Below are positions 42,271 through 51,719 of a stretch of 64,000 bases of DNA, in pieces. Numbering within the stretch: position 1 is the first letter of the stretch; every line of letters begins with the position of its first letter. The stretch is from Actinopolymorpha rutila (lineage in GTDB: Bacteria > Actinomycetota > Actinomycetes > Propionibacteriales > Actinopolymorphaceae). The notes beneath the pieces were generated by a model that was not told where the DNA came from, did not search any database, and worked only from the letters and a program-made list of their open reading frames with translations. Made by a program: the position numbers and the translations under genes. Location of the stretch: the NCBI RefSeq assembly GCF_013407855.1, contig NZ_JACBZH010000001.1, positions 6,448,001 through 6,512,000 on the forward strand, in the 5' to 3' direction.

Positions 42271-43287
42271 GTGGAGCGCTATGAAGGGCTGCTCCGGCGA
42301 CCGTTGATGGTTGTCCTGTTGAATGTGGGGTTGGCGGCCGCCTTCTACGGGTCTGCGCAGATCGGTTTGATGATCGGGCTGGCTCGCGGACATATCAGCC
42401 CGTTCTGGCCACCCACCGGGATCGCCGTGGCCGTCCTCCTCCTCCTGGGAATCGATATGTGGCCCGGGATCTTTCTGGGAGCCGGCGTCGTCAACCTGTC
42501 CACGGGTCCCGCCGTCATCGCGCTCCCTGTCGCAGCTGGTACGACTCTGGCATGCCTGGGCGCGTACTGGGCGCTGCGGAAGTTCGACTTCCGGATCGAA
42601 CTGGACCGGCTGAAGGACGCACTGGCGCTGGTGTTCGTTGCCGCGCTGGGCGCGATGCTCATCAGCTCCACCACCGGGACCGTGCAGCTCCTGCTGACCG
42701 GTGTGGTACCGCTCAGTTCCTTCCTGCCGACCTGGCTGACCTGGTGGACCGGCGACGCCATGGGGGTGCTCGTCGTGGCGCCGCTGCTGCTGACTCTCGT
42801 AACGGTCCCCTGGCGCCGATACCGGTACGTCGACTCCGAACGGCTCGCGGAGATCGCGGCCGTGCTGGTTGGTTCGTTCGGAATCATCCTGATCGGCCAG
42901 AAAGTGTTCGGAGTGCTGTTCCTGGCGTTTCCGCTGGTGGTCTGGGCGGCCTGGCGTTTCCAGTTGCCGGGAGCGGCGCCGGTGGCGCTGCTCGCTTCGG
43001 CAGTGGCCATCCACGCCGCCATGCATGGATACGGCACGTTCGCCGGAAGGCACCTGTCCGAAACGATGGCGATTCTGCAGCTGTTCAATGGCTCGATCGC
43101 TCTGACCGGACTTCTGCTGTCGGTAGCCATCACCGAAAGCCAACGCACACGCGAGGAAATCGAACGCAGCTGCACCCAACTCGGAAACGTCATCGAGCAC
43201 CTCGACCGCGCCATGCGACCGGACGACACGTCGTCGCTTCGACAGTGGGCAGAACACAAGCAGGACCGCTCACCCGGCGAACCCTGA
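42271..43287 (+). CDS. MASE1-domain membrane protein without output domain
   Basis: 338 residues. Eight or so transmembrane helices match MASE1: SPFWPPTGIAVAVLLLLG near 48, then WPGIFLGAGVVNL, LPTWLTWWTGDAMGVLVVAPLLL and FPLVVWAAWRF. MASE1 normally feeds GGDEF, kinase or PAS domains; here only about 45 soluble residues (SQRTREEIERSCTQLGNVIEHLDRAM) follow. GTG 42271. Role unknown. Confidence 0.88.
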   Translation: MERYEGLLRRPLMVVLLNVGLAAAFYGSAQIGLMIGLARGHISPFWPPTGIAVAVLLLLGIDMWPGIFLGAGVVNLSTGPAVIALPVAAGTTLACLGAYWALRKFDFRIELDRLKDALALVFVAALGAMLISSTTGTVQLLLTGVVPLSSFLPTWLTWWTGDAMGVLVVAPLLLTLVTVPWRRYRYVDSERLAEIAAVLVGSFGIILIGQKVFGVLFLAFPLVVWAAWRFQLPGAAPVALLASAVAIHAAMHGYGTFAGRHLSETMAILQLFNGSIALTGLLLSVAITESQRTREEIERSCTQLGNVIEHLDRAMRPDDTSSLRQWAEHKQDRSPGEP

Positions 43288-43370
43288 CTTGTTTCCGGGC
43301 TCGCGCTCGGGTTGAGTGTGGCGATGATCTCGGAGGGATCAGAAGCGATACCACTGACCTGCGGGGATGG

Positions 43371-43443
43371 TGGGCCGCCTGGGGATCGAACCCAGAACCC
43401 GCGGATTAAAAGTCCGCTGCTCTGCCAGTTGAGCTAACGGCCC
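43371..43443 (-). tRNA. tRNA-Lys (anticodon TTT)
   Basis: A 73-base cloverleaf read leftward: acceptor GGGCCGT/GCGGCCC, D-arm GCTC/GAGC, anticodon arm GCGGA-CTTTTAA-TCCGC, T-arm CTGGG-TTCGATC-CCCAG, discriminator A, CCA not encoded. All stems pair (one terminal T-G). Confidence 0.95.
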
Positions 43444-43663
43444 GGTGATCCGGCAGCCTACCGGGCGCGACGGCTCGGATGCTGCCTGGGCACACGCTCG
43501 GCGCCGCCGCGTCCGGACCGACGCCGATCACCTCGCCGGTGCCCCGCTGACGGCGTACCGGACGTGATCGTCAGCGGGCGTCAGCCGGTTGTACGGGGTT
43601 TCTCAGCGACTCCGGCCACCGTTGGGCTCGGACGTCGTCCACCCACGCCCGAGAGGAACCCGG

Positions 43664-44608
43664 ATGACCAGCCAGAACGCCGGCCCCGTCGCGACCCGCC
43701 CACGCAGGACGGCCGGCACGCTCGAGGTGCCCGGCGCGCACCTCTACTACGAGACCTGGGGTTTCGAACGCCGTGACGCCCCGCTTCTCCTGATGATCCC
43801 CGGCGGTCTCGGCGACGCCGGCTTCTTCAGCTCGGTAGGCCCGGCGCTCGCGAACGACTACCGCGTCGCGACGTACGACCGGCGCGGCAACTCCCGCAGC
43901 ACCGTCGCCACCCCCTACCCCGAGGCCCGGATCGACGAACAGACCGCGGACGCGCTGGCTCTCCTGGACCTCCTCGGCGACCCCGGCCACGACGACCGAT
44001 CCCGCGCCGAGGACGAAGGTGAGCGAGAACCCGCCCCGGCGTACGTCTTCGGCGGCAGCGGCGGCGCGATCATCGGCCTTGACCTCGTGGCTCGGCACCC
44101 GCACCGCGTACACACCCTCGTCGCGCACGAGCCGCCGGTCGTCACCGTGCTCCCGGACGCGGCGGAGCACCTGGCCCGCTTCGAGGAGATCCGCGGCCTG
44201 CATCGCACCGAGGGCACCGAGAAGGCGATGGCCGCGTTCGTCGCGGACTACGCGGGCGGCGACGAGCAGGACTTCGAATACGACCCCGAGCTTCCGCCCG
44301 ACCGCGACATCGAGCGACGGTTCGCCGGCAACTTCGACACGTTCATGGGTACGGAGCTGCTGCCGTTCGTACGCTTCGAGCCCGACCTCGCGGCGCTGCG
44401 AACCGCGGCGAACGCCGGCACAAGACTTGTCCTCGCCGGCGGCGAACGCAGCAGCGCGCACTACCCCTACCGCGCGAGCGCGACGCTGGCCGAACGCCTC
44501 GGACCGGAGTACGCGGAGTTCGTGGAGTTCCCCGGCGACCACTCGGGATACCTCGGCAGGCCGCGCGCGTTCGCCGAGAAGCTCCGGGCAGTGCTCCGCG
44601 CCGGCTGA
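43664..44608 (+). CDS. Alpha/beta-hydrolase
   Basis: 314 residues. HLYYETWG near 30, the oxyanion segment MIPGGLGDAGFF, and VATYDRRGNSRST lead to the nucleophile elbow YVFGGSGGAIIGLDLVARHP with Ser in GGSGG. The C-terminal FPGDHSGYL carries the His. ATG 43664 has GAGAGGAA upstream. Close relatives are general esterases/epoxide-hydrolase-like; the substrate is unknown. Confidence 0.9.
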   Translation: MTSQNAGPVATRPRRTAGTLEVPGAHLYYETWGFERRDAPLLLMIPGGLGDAGFFSSVGPALANDYRVATYDRRGNSRSTVATPYPEARIDEQTADALALLDLLGDPGHDDRSRAEDEGEREPAPAYVFGGSGGAIIGLDLVARHPHRVHTLVAHEPPVVTVLPDAAEHLARFEEIRGLHRTEGTEKAMAAFVADYAGGDEQDFEYDPELPPDRDIERRFAGNFDTFMGTELLPFVRFEPDLAALRTAANAGTRLVLAGGERSSAHYPYRASATLAERLGPEYAEFVEFPGDHSGYLGRPRAFAEKLRAVLRAG

Positions 44609-44630
44609 GCTCGAGCACGGGTCCAGCGGC

Positions 44631-47600
44631 TCAGGAAGGAGACTCCTCCGGCCCGATCAGCTCGACGATCTCCTCCTCCGACATCCCCGCACCCCGCGCG
44701 TACGCCGCGTCGTAGGCCTCCGGTCCCAGCAAGGACCGGACGCCCTCCGCCGTACGACCCGGGTCGTCACCGCTGCGGTCAGGACCGCCACGCACCGCCT
44801 CGGCGACCCCCAGCAGCAAGGCGGCCCGCGAGGGATCATCCGACCGGTACGCCACCGCCGCCAGCGCGTGGACGACCATCGCCCGCATCGGCCGGTCGTG
44901 ACCGGTGGCGGCGAAGCCTCTCGCCCCCTCCAGGACCTCCGCCGCCGCGCCGACCTCACCAGCCGCGGCCAGCACCAACCCCAGCCCGGCCGTGATGACG
45001 ATCTTCATCGGCAGCGGCATGGGCCCATGTCCGGCCAGCTCGGCGCGCGCCAGGTCGGCCTGCCGCCGAGCCTCGACAAGATCGCCGCTACGGGCCGCGA
45101 ACTCCGCCTCGCCCAGGCGTACCCACACCGCCAGCTCCGGCGTCTGCCCGGCGTCCACCAGGGCACGAGCGCGGCCGAGGTCGGCTCGCGCGCCGGCGAG
45201 GTCGCCGGAGCGGGCGCGGTCGCCGGCGATCTGGGTGAGCGCGATCGGAAGGTCGGCGTCGCTGCCGAGCTCCCGCAGCAGCGCGAGCGCCTCCTCCCGC
45301 GCACCGAGCGCCCGGGCGTGCCCGCCGGCCCGCCCCCACAACCCGGCCAGGCTGCGCAACGCGGACGCCCGCCCCCACCGGTCGCCGAGTTCGGTGAACC
45401 GGTCCAGGGCGCTGCGCAGGTGCGCCTCGGCGGCCTCGGTGTCGCCGGCGTTGTCCTCGATGTTGCCGAGGAACAGCTTCGCCATCCCCTGCCCCCAGGG
45501 CCGCAGCGCGGGGAACACCGCCTCCAACCGGCGCCGGCCGGCCTCGCCGTCGCCCTCGAACGTCAGCGCCATCGACTCCAGCAACCCGAGTTCGGGGAAC
45601 TCGTCCCGGATCCTCGACCCGGGCGCGTCGACGAGCGCGAGCGCCTCCTGCAGCGACCGCTTGCAGGCGTCGGGCTCACCGGTCGCGAGGTAGCCGAACC
45701 CGGCGAGCATCAGCAGCAGGGCGCGCGGCCCGGGCGGCGCCTCCCCGGGTACGGCGAGCGCGGCGCGGGTCCAGTTCGTGGCGGCCGCTCGGTGGCCTTC
45801 GAGGAACCAGAACCACGAGAACCCCGTGACCAGGCGTACCGCGAAATCGGCGTTTCCGGAGTCCACGGCCGTACGCATCGCCGCGAGGACGTTGTCGTGC
45901 TCGGAACGCAGCCGGGCCATCCACTCCACCTGCCCGCCGCCGCGCAGGTAGGGGACGCCTTCCTCGACCAGGCGGGCGAAGCACTGCGCGTGCGCTGCGT
46001 GCATCGCCTGGGACTCGCCGGCCTCGGTGAGGCGTTCGAGTCCGTACGCCCGAACCGTCTCCAGCAGCCGGTAGCGCACCTCCCCGCCATCGCCACTCGC
46101 GCCACTCGCGCCACTCGCGCCGCCCGCGCCGCCCGCGCCACCCGCGCCACCCGCGCCACCCGCGCCACCCGCGCCACCCGCGCCACCCGCGCCACCACCG
46201 TCGCCGTGCCGCCGGTCGAGCACCGCGTCCACCAGCGACTTGTCCACCAACGCGGCGAGTACGTCGAGCACCGCCTCGCGCGGCAGGTCGCCACCAGCGA
46301 CGCCGACCGAAGCCTCGGCCGCAGCATCCGCGCCGTCGCCGGCACAGTCCACGTCGTCCGCGCAGATCAGCTCGGCGAACTCCAGCGTCGCGCCGCCGTG
46401 GAACACCGCCAGCCGCCGCAGCAGGATCCGCTCCGGCTCGTCCAGCAGGTCCCAGCTCCACTCCACCACCGCGCGCAGCGTCTGGTGCCGCGCCAGGACG
46501 GTACGCCGGCCCGCGGTCAGCAGCCGGAACCGGTCGTCCAGCCGCGCGGCGATCTGGCCCACCGACAGTGACCGCAGCCGGGCGGCGGCCAGCTCGATCG
46601 CCAGCGGGATGCCGTCCAGCCGCCGGCAGATCTCCACCACCGAGCCCAGCGTGTCCGGCGTGACCTCGAACTCCGGGCGCACCGCGACCGCTCGGTCGGC
46701 GAACAACCGCACCGCGGGGTACGCCAGCGCGCCGGCCACCGGGTCCGGCTCGGCCACCTCGGGTTCGGGCGGCAGGCCGAGCGGCGGGATCGGGTAGAGA
46801 CGTTCGCCGGGTACGCCGAGCTGCTCCCGGCTGGTGGCGAGCACCCGCAGCCCCGGGCACGCGCCGAGCAGCCGGTCGACCAGCGCGGCGGCCGCGTCCA
46901 CCAGGTGCTCGCAGTTGTCCAGGATCAGCAGGATCTGCTTGGCCCGGAACGCCTCGACCAGCACGGTCACCGGATCGCGTACCGGCACCGACTCCAGCTG
47001 TTGCCCGGTGAGCTGCGACGACGCCAGCAACGCCAGGTCGCGTACGCCAAGCGTGGACAGGACCGCCTGCGGCACCTCACCCGGCTCGGCGATCGCTGCG
47101 AGCTCGACGAACCACGTCTCCTCCGCGGGGCGGGGCGTGGTGCGGGCGGCGAGCTCGAGGGCCAGCCGGGTCTTGCCGGCGCCGCCGGAGCCGACCACGG
47201 TGACCAGGCGTTCCTCCGTGATCAGCTTGCCGAGGCTGCGCAGCTCGGCGTCGCGGCCGACGAAGCTGGTGAGGGGTACGCGCAGGTTGGTCCGCGCCTG
47301 CTCGCGGGCCGAGCCGTCGGAGCCGGGATCTGAGTCGGAGCCCGCCTCAGCACCCCCACCGCCGACCGCACCCGGCGACGAACCGTTCGAACCGCCCGCC
47401 CCGCTCACGCTCGCCGGCAGCAGCTTCGGGTCCTGGCGCAGCATCGCGAGGTGGAGGTCGGCGAGTTCGGCGCCGGGGTCGACGCCCAGCTCGTCGGCCA
47501 GCGCCGCCCGGACCCGTTCGTACGTCGCCAACGCGTCGGCCTGCCGCCCCACCGCGTACAACGCACGCATCGCCTGGCCCTGCAGCCGCTCGCGCAGCGG

Positions 47601-48182
47601 ATGGGTGGCGGCGAGGCGTTCGAGCTCGGCGAGCGCGTCGGCGTGCCGGCCGCAGGCGAGGTCGGCCTCCAGCCGGTCCTCGGTGGCGGACAGTCGCAGC
47701 GCGGCGAGCCGGGCGGCGGCCACCTCGGCGAACGGCGCGTCCAGCGCGTCGGCGAGCGCCGGCCCGCGCCAAAGATCCTCGGCGGTACGCAGAACCGCCG
47801 CCGCCTCGGCGTACTCCCCTGCCGCCAGCGCGGCCCGCCCCCGCGCGGCGAGGCGTTCGAACCGGTACGCGTCCACGTGGTCGGGAGCCACCGCCAGCCG
47901 GTATCCGGCGGGATGCGACTGGATCAGCGCCGGGCCGCCCGCCCCCGGGCTGCCGGAAGGCAGCGCGCGCCGGAGCCGGGACACCAGCGACTGCAGCGCG
48001 TTCAGCGCGCCGGACGGCGGCTCCTCACCCCACAGCCCGTCGATCAGCGCCTCGACCGTGACGATCGCGTCCGGGTGCAGGGCGAGCCGGATCAGGAGTG
48101 CACGCAGCCGCGACCCGCCGATCTCGACAGGTCGCCCGTCGTCGTCCCGCAGCTCCAGCGGGCCCAACATCCGAACGTGCAC
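44631..48182 (-). CDS. AfsR/DnrI-type (SARP) regulator with BTAD, NB-ARC and TPR domains
   Basis: 1183 residues. An OmpR-like winged helix (1-95, MLGPLELRDDDGRPVEIGG; LLIRLALHPDAIVTVEALIDGLWGEEPP) and BTAD domain (about 96-250) are followed by an NB-ARC ATPase: Walker A VVGSGGAGKTRLALELA near 320 and LLILDNCEHL near 415. A GGA-repeat linker and a TPR-rich C-terminus (about 720-1150) follow. These ATP-dependent activators switch on secondary metabolism or development. No biosynthetic cluster lies in the window, so the target is unknown. Confidence 0.93.
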   Translation of the reverse strand: MHVRMLGPLELRDDDGRPVEIGGSRLRALLIRLALHPDAIVTVEALIDGLWGEEPPSGALNALQSLVSRLRRALPSGSPGAGGPALIQSHPAGYRLAVAPDHVDAYRFERLAARGRAALAAGEYAEAAAVLRTAEDLWRGPALADALDAPFAEVAAARLAALRLSATEDRLEADLACGRHADALAELERLAATHPLRERLQGQAMRALYAVGRQADALATYERVRAALADELGVDPGAELADLHLAMLRQDPKLLPASVSGAGGSNGSSPGAVGGGGAEAGSDSDPGSDGSAREQARTNLRVPLTSFVGRDAELRSLGKLITEERLVTVVGSGGAGKTRLALELAARTTPRPAEETWFVELAAIAEPGEVPQAVLSTLGVRDLALLASSQLTGQQLESVPVRDPVTVLVEAFRAKQILLILDNCEHLVDAAAALVDRLLGACPGLRVLATSREQLGVPGERLYPIPPLGLPPEPEVAEPDPVAGALAYPAVRLFADRAVAVRPEFEVTPDTLGSVVEICRRLDGIPLAIELAAARLRSLSVGQIAARLDDRFRLLTAGRRTVLARHQTLRAVVEWSWDLLDEPERILLRRLAVFHGGATLEFAELICADDVDCAGDGADAAAEASVGVAGGDLPREAVLDVLAALVDKSLVDAVLDRRHGDGGGAGGAGGAGGAGGAGGAGGAGGAGGASGASGASGDGGEVRYRLLETVRAYGLERLTEAGESQAMHAAHAQCFARLVEEGVPYLRGGGQVEWMARLRSEHDNVLAAMRTAVDSGNADFAVRLVTGFSWFWFLEGHRAAATNWTRAALAVPGEAPPGPRALLLMLAGFGYLATGEPDACKRSLQEALALVDAPGSRIRDEFPELGLLESMALTFEGDGEAGRRRLEAVFPALRPWGQGMAKLFLGNIEDNAGDTEAAEAHLRSALDRFTELGDRWGRASALRSLAGLWGRAGGHARALGAREEALALLRELGSDADLPIALTQIAGDRARSGDLAGARADLGRARALVDAGQTPELAVWVRLGEAEFAARSGDLVEARRQADLARAELAGHGPMPLPMKIVITAGLGLVLAAAGEVGAAAEVLEGARGFAATGHDRPMRAMVVHALAAVAYRSDDPSRAALLLGVAEAVRGGPDRSGDDPGRTAEGVRSLLGPEAYDAAYARGAGMSEEEIVELIGPEESPS
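46100..46200. repeat. 9-base tandem repeat encoding a Gly-Gly-Ala linker
   Basis: The unit GCGCCACCC (complement GGGTGGCGC) repeats about nine times, flanked by variant units GCCACTCGC. It encodes GGA triplets in the linker between the NB-ARC region and the TPR region of the AfsR-type protein. Number of units likely varies between strains. Confidence 0.8.
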
Positions 48183-48306
48183 GCACCAAGCCTTTCAGGT
48201 CCCGACCTCTACCCGACGCTCACTGGCGCCTGAGTGGTTGGTCGCAGGATGAAACGGTAACTACTCTCATAACCTTGATCTCTCCCGGAAGGCGGGTCGT
48301 TCACCG

Positions 48307-49770
48307 ATGGCTGACAACACCTACGACGTGATCGTCATCGGCGGCGGCGCGGTGGGCGAGGTTCTCGCCGAGCGCGTCGTCAAGCGGGGGCTGTCCGCCG
48401 CGATCATCGAGGCCGAGCTGCTCGGTGGGGAGTGCTCCTACTGGGCGTGCATGCCGAGCAAGGCGCTGCTGCGCAGCGGCGAGGCGCTCCGCGCGGCGAA
48501 GAACGTCGAGGGCGCGACCGAGGCGGTGACCGGTGAGCTCGACGTGGCGGCGGTGCTCGCACGCCGCGACTCGTTCACCAACAACTGGGACGACTCCAAC
48601 CAGCGGGAGTGGGCGAACGGCGCCGGGATCACCGTCCTGAAGGGCCGCGCCCGCCTCGTCGGCCCCAAACGGATGGTCGTACGCATGAACGACAGCGGCG
48701 ACGGCGACGGGGCGGAACGCACGCTCGAGGCCCGGCACGCCGTGGCCGCCTGCGTCGGCTCGTTCCCCCGCATCCCCGACATCCCCGGCCTGCGCGAGGT
48801 CCGGCCCTGGACCAGCCGGGACGCGACCAGCGCGAAGGAGGCGCCGCGCCGGCTCGCCGTCATCGGCGCCGGCCCGGTCGGCAGTGAGCTGGCCCAGGCG
48901 TGGAACGACCTCGGTTCGCAGGTCACGCTGCTGGTCGCCGGGGACCGGATGCTGCCCACGCTGGAGCCGTTCGCCGGTGAGTACGTCGCGAAGGCACACG
49001 TCGAGGCCGGCATCGACGTCCGTACCGGCGTCACCGTGCAGTCGGTCACCCGGCTCGCCGGCACGGGCGGCGGCGAGGGGGACGAGGGCCCGATCAGCAT
49101 CCAGACCGACCAGGGCGAGATCGTCGTCGACCAGATCCTCGCCGCCACCGGCCGCGAACCCTCCACCGGCGACCTCGGCCTGGAGACCGTCGGGCTGGAG
49201 CCGGGCACGTGGCTCGACGTCGACGACAGCTGCCGGGTCAACGGCGTCGAGGGCGGCTGGCTGTACTCCGCCGGCGACACCAACCACCGCGCGCTGTTCA
49301 CCCACCAGGGCAAGTACCAGGCGCGGATCTGCGGCGACGCCATCGCCGCCCGGGCGCAAGGCGAGCACGCCGCGCCGGTGGCCTGGTCGCCGTACGCCGC
49401 GACCGCCGACCACGGCGCCGTGCCCGCGGTCGTGTTCACCGACCCGGAGGTGGCGATGGTCGGGCTGACCGAGCAGGCCGCGATCGACCAGGGGATCACG
49501 GTACGAGTCGCGGAGTACGAAATCGGCAACGTCGCCGGCGCCTCGCTCTACGCCGACGGCTACACCGGGCACGCGAAACTGGTCGTCGACCAGGAGCGGC
49601 TGGTCCCGGTCGGATTCACCGCCGTCGGCCCCGGCGCGGGCGACCTGCTGCACGCGGCGACGGTCGCGGTGGTCGGCGAGGTGCCGCTGGACCGGCTGTG
49701 GCACGCGGTTCCGGCGTACCCCACGGTCAGCGAGGTCTGGCTGCGACTGCTCGAGACGTACGGCATGTAG
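48307..49770 (+). CDS. Pyridine nucleotide-disulfide oxidoreductase (dihydrolipoyl/mercuric-reductase-like)
   Basis: 487 residues. The FAD site YDVIVIGGGAVGEVLAERV, redox-active Cys43-x4-Cys48 (GGECSYWACMPSKALLR), an NAD(P) fold AVIGAGPVGSELAQAW near 185, and a C-terminal dimer interface with HAVPAYPTVSEVW (His-Glu pair) are all present. The family passes electrons from NAD(P)H via a disulfide to a thiol, quinone or metal; the substrate cannot be told. It begins 124 bases after the divergent AfsR-type gene. Confidence 0.92.
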   Translation: MADNTYDVIVIGGGAVGEVLAERVVKRGLSAAIIEAELLGGECSYWACMPSKALLRSGEALRAAKNVEGATEAVTGELDVAAVLARRDSFTNNWDDSNQREWANGAGITVLKGRARLVGPKRMVVRMNDSGDGDGAERTLEARHAVAACVGSFPRIPDIPGLREVRPWTSRDATSAKEAPRRLAVIGAGPVGSELAQAWNDLGSQVTLLVAGDRMLPTLEPFAGEYVAKAHVEAGIDVRTGVTVQSVTRLAGTGGGEGDEGPISIQTDQGEIVVDQILAATGREPSTGDLGLETVGLEPGTWLDVDDSCRVNGVEGGWLYSAGDTNHRALFTHQGKYQARICGDAIAARAQGEHAAPVAWSPYAATADHGAVPAVVFTDPEVAMVGLTEQAAIDQGITVRVAEYEIGNVAGASLYADGYTGHAKLVVDQERLVPVGFTAVGPGAGDLLHAATVAVVGEVPLDRLWHAVPAYPTVSEVWLRLLETYGM

Positions 49771-49823
49771 GCCCGGAGTTCGGCGGCGGTTCTCGCGCCG
49801 CCACCCCTCGGGCACTCCCCTGG

Positions 49824-50357
49824 CTACTCCCCGGGCGGAGTGAAGTACCGGCCGCGCCGGTGCAGGAGCGGGTCGTTCTCCTCGCCGAGCTCGATGTGTT
49901 CGAGCTCGGCCTCCACAGCGAGCGCCCAGCCGATCGGCCGGGTGTCCAGCACGCGGCAGCCGGCCCAGGTCTGCACCGAGGCCGGCACCGGGCCCCAGTC
50001 GGTGTCGCGCCACTCGGTGAGCCGGAACGCCCCACCCGGTGCGGGCATCAGCCCCGCGAACGCGTCGGCCAGGGACCGGTGCTCCCAGCGCAGCACCGAC
50101 AACGCGAACCTGCCCGCGGCCTCGGCCACCGGCCACAGGTCGGAGTCCTCGTCGACCAGGCCGAGCACCTTGCCGGGTTCCCCGTCCGCGACGACCAGCC
50201 CGGACACCGGCAGTCCAGCGCGCCGCGAACCCAGCGCTGCCGTCCACAACGTGACGGGTGCGGTCAGCCGGCCGCGGAGCCGGCGGATCGGGTTGCGTTC
50301 GTGCGGGGGTGGCAGGAACGGGTGCTCGGCGTGGATCTCGCCTCCGGTCTCGGACAC
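49824..50357 (-). CDS. Flavin-reductase-like FMN-binding protein
   Basis: About 177 residues. NPIRRLRGRLTAPVTLWTAALG, VSGLVVADGEPGKVLGLVDEDSDLWP, FALSVLRWEHRSLADAFAG and a C-terminal EHIELGEENDPLLHRRGRYF match the flavin reductase/HpaC-like FMN split-barrel. It probably binds FMN; whether it reduces free flavin is unknown. GTG 50357 was chosen over upstream starts whose sequence looks non-coding. Confidence 0.82.
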   Translation of the reverse strand: MSETGGEIHAEHPFLPPPHERNPIRRLRGRLTAPVTLWTAALGSRRAGLPVSGLVVADGEPGKVLGLVDEDSDLWPVAEAAGRFALSVLRWEHRSLADAFAGLMPAPGGAFRLTEWRDTDWGPVPASVQTWAGCRVLDTRPIGWALAVEAELEHIELGEENDPLLHRRGRYFTPPGE

Positions 50358-50616
50358 GCCCTCACTCTGCCCGGTCCGGCCGCGACATTTCACCCCGGGC
50401 GCCGGTTCCGCGCCGGTTGCACTCTGTCTCATTTCGGTTCCAGCGGTGCGTAACCGGGTACTCACGTACGGCGTCCAGGCATTGATACGTAGCAGCGCGA
50501 ACGCCTTTGCCGTGAGAAGATGGGTGCCTTCATCGACGACGGGGTACCGGGGTCTGAACAGGTGTGTGTACGCCTGCCCGCGGGCACGTCTGGGGGTAAA
50601 AGGGAGTGTGGTCGCC

Positions 50617-51090
50617 GTGAGTGTCCTCGACCATCAAATACACCAGCTCTCCGCATCTGCGCGCAAGCGGCTGCAGCAGGACGAAATCGACCTCACCGCC
50701 CGGCGGGCCGAGCTCGTCGCCGAGCAGGGCAGCGAGACCGGTGGCGATCTCGTCGACCAGGCGTCCTTCGCGACGCAGCAGATCGAGATCGAGTCCATCG
50801 ACCGCCGGCTGAGTCGCATCCACGAGCTGTTGTCCGCGACGACCGTGGCCAGTGACGCACCCGAAGACACGGTCGCGGTCGGATCCGTCGTCACGCTTCG
50901 CTTCGACGACGGCAGCACCGAGGCCTACCAGGTGGGTCTGATCGAGGAACAGGCCGACGACGTCGTCGCGCTCACCCCGACCAGCCCGCTCGGTCGCGCG
51001 TTGATGGGCCACAAGGTGGGCGACAAGGTCACCTACGCCGCGCCCGTCGGCGAGCTCAGTGTCGAGATCGTGCAGGTGGCCGGCAGCTGA
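50617..51090 (+). CDS. GreA/GreB-type transcript cleavage factor-like protein
   Basis: About 157 residues. An N-terminal coiled coil (SASARKRLQQDEIDLTARRAEL ... QIEIESIDRRLSRIHELL) leads to a C-terminal FKBP-like domain ending VALTPTSPLGRALMGHKVGDKVTYAAPVGELSVEIV, the conserved SPLGxALxGxKxGD motif. GreA-type factors bind RNA polymerase and rescue backtracked complexes. The coil lacks the usual DNEE-type tip acids, so it may be a Gre-like regulator. GTG 50617; AAGGGAG about 11 bases upstream. Confidence 0.85.
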   Translation: MSVLDHQIHQLSASARKRLQQDEIDLTARRAELVAEQGSETGGDLVDQASFATQQIEIESIDRRLSRIHELLSATTVASDAPEDTVAVGSVVTLRFDDGSTEAYQVGLIEEQADDVVALTPTSPLGRALMGHKVGDKVTYAAPVGELSVEIVQVAGS

Positions 51091-51113
51091 CGCGCCGCCT
51101 GAGAGGCAACACC

Positions 51114-51159
51114 GGCACCCGCCGGTCGAGACCAACGAGGGTCTCGGCCGGCGGGTGCC
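51114..51159. terminator. Terminator hairpin after the Gre-like gene
   Basis: Arms 51114-51133 and 51140-51159 (beginning GGCACCCGCCGG) are complementary with one mismatch around AACGAG. It separates convergent genes. Confidence 0.75.
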
Positions 51160-51189
51160 GTCGCGTTCGCGTTCGGTCGCAGTCCGGTT

Positions 51190-51236
51190 CGTAGCCCAGC
51201 TCAGTCGTAGCCCGGCTCAGTCGTAGCCCAGCTCGT
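51190..51236. repeat. 16-base tandem repeat at the end of the zincin gene
   Basis: CGTAGCCC[AG]GCTCAGT is present about three times. The innermost copy encodes the last residues HELGYD-stop of the metallopeptidase; the outer copies duplicate that end downstream, so slippage occurred at the stop codon. Confidence 0.7.
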
Positions 51237-51570
51237 GCAGCCGGGCGTCGTCGATCCCGAAGTGGTGCGCGATCTCGTGCACGACGGTGACGTGCACCTC
51301 GTCCACCACGTCGTCGTACGTCTCGCAGATCCGCAGCGTCGGGAGCATGAAGATCGTGATCCGGTCCGGCAGTACCCCGGCGTAGGTGTGGTCCCGGTCG
51401 GTGAGCGGCGTCCCGTCGTACTGCCCGAGCAGGTCGTCCGGCTCCCCCGCCGGCGGCTCGTCCTCCACGAACACCGCGACGTTGTCCATCAGCGCGGCGA
51501 GTTCGGGCGGCACCTCGTCCAAAGCGATACCGACGAGTTCCTCGAACTGCTCTCGGGAGATCTCCAGCAC
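51217..51570 (-). CDS. Small zincin-type metallopeptidase (MMP-like minimal)
   Basis: About 117 residues. The catalytic motif HEIAHHFGIDD (98-108) supplies the HExxHxxGxxD zinc site of the minimal zincin family. It starts VLEISREQFEELVGIALDEVPPEL; acidic middle (FVEDEPPAGEPDDLLG). Likely cytosolic. Activity undefined. GTG 51570 was chosen to match the family start; a longer frame runs upstream to 51711. Confidence 0.85.
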   Translation of the reverse strand: MLEISREQFEELVGIALDEVPPELAALMDNVAVFVEDEPPAGEPDDLLGQYDGTPLTDRDHTYAGVLPDRITIFMLPTLRICETYDDVVDEVHVTVVHEIAHHFGIDDARLHELGYD

Positions 51571-51719
51571 GTACTCATTCGAGCACAACGGAACCGTCCA
51601 GGCTGGGCGCTTGATCATGCTCGGGAAAACCCGCCCAGGCACGGCAAGCTGCCCGACCCGACCCCGACTCCCCGCCACTCCGGACGACGGCGGGGGCGAC
51701 GTGGGGTACAACGGTGGGG

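Noticed and set aside
46100..46200. Regular short repeats as a possible CRISPR array
   Set aside because: Units are contiguous 9-mers without spacers, in frame within a coding linker.
48301..50247. 648-codon minus-strand frame opposite the disulfide reductase
   Set aside because: No motif and it overlaps two well-supported genes; a GC-rich shadow.
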